NCBI RefSeq assembly: GCF_009830125.1
Contig: NZ_WUPT01000001.1
Span: forward strand, 1,054,001 to 1,118,000
Direction: 5' to 3'
Length of the DNA stretch: 64,000 bases
Origin: Kangsaoukella pontilimi
GTDB taxonomy: Bacteria > Pseudomonadota > Alphaproteobacteria > Rhodobacterales > Rhodobacteraceae
Of the stretch, positions 61,336-64,000 are shown piece after piece (the stretch's first letter is position 1; the number at the start of each line of letters is the position of its first letter). The position numbers and the translations under genes were made by a program. The notes beneath the pieces were generated by a model. That model had not been told where the DNA came from, ran no database searches, and was given only the letters and a program-made list of their open reading frames with translations.

Positions 61336-62535
61336 ATGAAACGCAGAACTCTATTTGCAGCCGCCACGGCCGTCGCAACGCTGGCGCTGACCGTACCGGC
61401 CTTCGCGCAGGAAACGCTCAAGATCGGCGCGGTCGGCCCGAAGACCGGTCCGCTTGCGGGCGGTGCCGCCGTCTCGTTCTGGCCGAACGTGCAGCTCTGG
61501 GCCCACGACGTGAACGAAGCTGGCGGCATCACTGTTGGGGGCACCAGCTACATGGTCGAGATCATTGAATACGACGACCAGACGAACCCCGGCGAGACCA
61601 TCAAGGCCGTACAGCGACTGGCGACCCAGGACGAGGCGGATTTCATCCTGGCCCCCTACTCGACCGGCCTGAACATCGCCGCCGCGCCCATCTTTCAGCG
61701 CTACGGCTACCCGATGGTCACGCACACAGCGATTTCGGACCAGATCGAAGACCTGTCGAACAAGTTTCCGAACATGTACTTCCTTCTGGGCGGTGCCACG
61801 GGCCTTGCCGGCGGCGTGGTCGACGTTCTGACCGACATGCGCGAGGCGGGCGAGATCGGCAACCGCGTGGCCATGGTCAATGTCGCGGACGCCTTCGGGA
61901 TCGAACTCGCCAGCGTGGGCAAGCCGCAGCTTGAGGAAGCGGGCTTCGAGATCGTTTACGAGACGTCCTATCCGCTCGGCACTCAGGACCTGTCGCCGGT
62001 CATCAACGGCGCCAAGGACAGCAACCCCGACGCCTTCGTCGCGTGGTCCTATCCGCCGGACACCTTTGGCCTGACCGAGCAGGCACAGATCGCGGGCCTT
62101 GCGCCCAAGGCGTTCTATACCGCCGTCGCCACCGCCTTCCCGGCCTATGCCGGCCGCTTCGGCGCGGCTGCCGAGGGCGTTCTGGGCGCGGGCGGTGTCT
62201 ATGCCGACGGCGATCAGTTCAAGGAATACGCCGCACGACACGAGGCCGTCACCGGCGCCAAGCCCGACTTCTGGGCCTCGGCCCCGACTTACGCCACGTT
62301 CGAGATCCTGCATCAGGCCATCGAGGGCGCAGGCTCGACCGACAAGGAAGCCGTTGCGGAATACATCGCCAACAACAGCTTCGAGACGGTGATCGGTCCT
62401 GTCGACTGGGACGAGAACAACTCGAACGCGAAATACTGGACCGTCGGCCAGTGGCAGGGTGGCGTCTTCAAGGGCGTCGCATCCACAGGCCGCGACGGTG
62501 CAGTCGCGGCGATGCCGAAGTCCGGCTGGGAATAA
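61336..62535 (+). CDS. ABC transporter substrate-binding protein (branched-chain amino acid / aromatic acid type)
   Basis: A 399-residue periplasmic binding protein of the LivK fold with a Sec signal peptide (MKRRTLFAAATAVATLALTV, cleaved after AFAQ). GGGAGGAAAC lies before ATG 61336. The permease genes follow. LivK-fold proteins of the alphaproteobacteria often bind aromatic acids (p-coumarate, benzoate types). The neighbouring aldehyde dehydrogenase and aromatic operon suggest that here, but an amino acid is possible. Confidence 0.9.
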   Translation: MKRRTLFAAATAVATLALTVPAFAQETLKIGAVGPKTGPLAGGAAVSFWPNVQLWAHDVNEAGGITVGGTSYMVEIIEYDDQTNPGETIKAVQRLATQDEADFILAPYSTGLNIAAAPIFQRYGYPMVTHTAISDQIEDLSNKFPNMYFLLGGATGLAGGVVDVLTDMREAGEIGNRVAMVNVADAFGIELASVGKPQLEEAGFEIVYETSYPLGTQDLSPVINGAKDSNPDAFVAWSYPPDTFGLTEQAQIAGLAPKAFYTAVATAFPAYAGRFGAAAEGVLGAGGVYADGDQFKEYAARHEAVTGAKPDFWASAPTYATFEILHQAIEGAGSTDKEAVAEYIANNSFETVIGPVDWDENNSNAKYWTVGQWQGGVFKGVASTGRDGAVAAMPKSGWE

Positions 62536-62608
62536 GCCCCGCAGCTGAACCCGCGCGCCCCGGTCAGATGCCGGGGTGCGCAATCCCGAACACCTGAACG
62601 GCGGAACG

Positions 62609-63475
62609 ATGGACATTCTCTTTACCGGCCTGCTGCTTGGAGGGACCTATGCGCTGATCGCCATGGGCCTGAACCTGCAATACGGCATGGCCCGGATCAT
62701 GAACCTCGCCAATGGCGAGTTTCTGGTCGCGGGCGGCTTTGGTGCGTTCTGGTTCTTTACCGCCGGTCAGGTCAGCCCCCTTCTGACGATCTTCATCGTC
62801 GCGCCGGTGGCCTTTGCCATCAACTGGCTGATCTATGTCGTCTTTCTGCGCCCACTGGTCAAACGCGCCAAGTCGCGCGGACAGCTTGAGGTCGACGCGA
62901 TCCTGACCACCTTCGGTCTGGCCTTCTTTCTGGTCGGGCTGACCCTGGCCTTCTTCGGAGGCGATTATTTCAGCTATTCCTACCTTGCCCGACCCGTCAC
63001 CTTCATCGGCGAGACCTATGCGCTGAACCGTGTTGTCGCCTTCTTCGCCGCCGTGGTGATCTGCGGCGGCCTCTGGCTCTGGCTGACGCGCACGCGGGCG
63101 GGCATGTCGATACGCGCCATCGCGGTTGCGCCCGACAGCGCGCGGCTCGTGGGTATCGACGTGCCGCGCCTCTCGGCGCTGGCCTTCGCCCTCGGTGGAG
63201 CGGTCACGGCGGTGGGCGGCGCGCTGATCTCGACGTTCCTGACCCTCGATGCCTCGACCGGGGTACTCTTCACGCTCAAGGCGCTGATCATCGTGATCAT
63301 GGGCGGCGTGGGCGACGTGCGCGGCACGGTCATCGCGGCGCTGATGCTGGGCATTCTCGAGACCTTCGTGGCAACGCTGATCGACCCCGGCCTGACGCTC
63401 GCCGCCGCCTATCTGCTCTTCGTCGCGATACTTCTCTTCCGTCCGCAGGGACTGTTCGGGAGGCGGCAGGCATGA
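62609..63475 (+). CDS. ABC transporter permease, LivH type
   Basis: A 288-residue inner-membrane permease with eight or more hydrophobic segments and the LivH loop GGVGDVRGTVIAALMLGILET near the C terminus, where it meets the ATPase. ATG 62609 has GGCGGA a few bases upstream. It follows the binding-protein gene by 73 bp and overlaps the next permease gene by 4 bases. Confidence 0.92.
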   Translation: MDILFTGLLLGGTYALIAMGLNLQYGMARIMNLANGEFLVAGGFGAFWFFTAGQVSPLLTIFIVAPVAFAINWLIYVVFLRPLVKRAKSRGQLEVDAILTTFGLAFFLVGLTLAFFGGDYFSYSYLARPVTFIGETYALNRVVAFFAAVVICGGLWLWLTRTRAGMSIRAIAVAPDSARLVGIDVPRLSALAFALGGAVTAVGGALISTFLTLDASTGVLFTLKALIIVIMGGVGDVRGTVIAALMLGILETFVATLIDPGLTLAAAYLLFVAILLFRPQGLFGRRQA

Positions 63476-64000
63476 TGACCACGACCGAATACCGCAACCT
63501 CGCCATCGGTGCCGCCCTGTTCATCCTCGCGGCCTGCCTGCCCTTCGTCGGCGGCGCCTATCTGCTGACCATCGGCGTGACCATCGCGATGTACACGGTC
63601 CTCGCCACAAGCTGGGCGCTGTTCTCGGGACCCACCCATTACATCTCGCTCGCCACGGCCGCGTTCTTCGGCCTTGGCACCTACACGACCGGCCTTGGCT
63701 TCGAGCACCTGGATTACTGGCTTCTGGTCCCCCTTGCCGCGATCCTCGGCGCCGCCCTTGCGGCCATTGTGGGCGTCGCGACGTTGCGGCTGTCGGGCGT
63801 CTATTTCGTGATCTTCACGCTCGGCCTTGCCGAACTCATCCGGCAACTGGTCACCTGGGGGCAGAACGTCTCGGGTCAGAAGGGTCTCTATGTTCTGACG
63901 GACCTGACCGAAGTGCATATCTACTGGCAGCTTCTGGTCCTTGCGGCGCTCGTCTACCTGACCGGCTGGCTGATCGGGCGGTCGCGCCTTGGCTTTGCGC
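63472..64000 (+). CDS. ABC transporter permease, LivM type (partial, runs off right edge)
   Basis: An open frame from ATG 63472 (or ATG 63475) to the window edge, 176 residues without a stop. It begins MMTTTEYRNLAIGAALFILA and has at least five hydrophobic segments, with GPTHYISLATAAFFGLGTYT as the typical LivM opening. Its start overlaps the livH-type stop by 4 bases. It is the second permease of the same importer; the ATPase genes presumably lie beyond the edge. Confidence 0.85.
   Translation, partial: MMTTTEYRNLAIGAALFILAACLPFVGGAYLLTIGVTIAMYTVLATSWALFSGPTHYISLATAAFFGLGTYTTGLGFEHLDYWLLVPLAAILGAALAAIVGVATLRLSGVYFVIFTLGLAELIRQLVTWGQNVSGQKGLYVLTDLTEVHIYWQLLVLAALVYLTGWLIGRSRLGFA

Noticed and set aside
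1-64000. CRISPR arrays, tRNA or rRNA genes, transposases, prophage or integrase genes
   Set aside because: No regularly spaced direct repeats, cloverleaf-like sequence, or mobile-element protein motifs were seen in the window.

Overview
The window looks like the chromosome of a roseobacter-type alphaproteobacterium (Rhodobacteraceae). The grounds are the GC-rich coding, Rhodobacteraceae-type small proteins (DUF6456 next to DUF6477), a TauR/Tpa/Xsc taurine module of the Rhodobacter type, several sarcosine/dimethylglycine-dehydrogenase-like FAD-GcvT fusions, and a TRAP and a Liv-type ABC transporter. I found no rRNA, tRNA, CRISPR array, transposase or phage module. No stretch over 300 bp lacks a gene.

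Layout. 1-10.5 kb is mostly housekeeping: DUF4240 protein, two lipoproteins, a Coq10-type START protein, hpt, a secreted beta-barrel-like protein, two c-type cytochrome genes, lipA, a DUF4342 protein, and a DUF6456 regulator that resembles the gene-transfer-agent activator GafA (TTG start, CtrA-like box upstream). 10.5-20 kb carries an MttB-family methyltransferase, guaA, the tmk-holB-tatD-MBL-AEC operon, a 51-residue small protein and an aspartate-type aminotransferase. Palindromic REP-like elements lie at 6.13-6.19 kb and 13.88-14.00 kb.

19.9-39.1 kb is a sulfonate/N-methyl catabolic island. tpa and tauR are divergent, with two 13-bp direct repeats between them that resemble the known TauR site. 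xsc, pta and a citrate synthase convert sulfoacetaldehyde to acetyl-CoA and citrate. Downstream of tpa on the same strand are three FAD-GcvT demethylases, a GMC oxidoreductase and a 1070-residue cobalamin/Fe-S reductive dehalogenase fused to its own flavin/ferredoxin reductase. I infer that the demethylases may strip N-methylated taurines to taurine; the dehalogenase substrate is unknown.

39.1-64 kb is a methoxylated-aromatic island, mostly on the minus strand. A LigM/DesA-type tetrahydrofolate O-demethylase, a MetF-type reductase, a type I (VOC) extradiol dioxygenase and a double OsmC protein form one operon under a GntR/FCD regulator whose promoter carries two TGTATACA operators exactly 63 bp apart. 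Downstream are a TRAP transporter, a thioesterase, indolepyruvate:ferredoxin oxidoreductase (IorAB), and GalB/LigK/GalD, which turn 4-oxalomesaconate into pyruvate and oxaloacetate. An AraC regulator is divergent from an aldehyde dehydrogenase and a Liv-type ABC importer that runs off the right edge. The pairing of a LigM/DesA O-demethylase with a VOC dioxygenase, GalBCD and IorAB is the most promising candidate for an undescribed pathway; the fused reductive dehalogenase inside the demethylase operon is the second.
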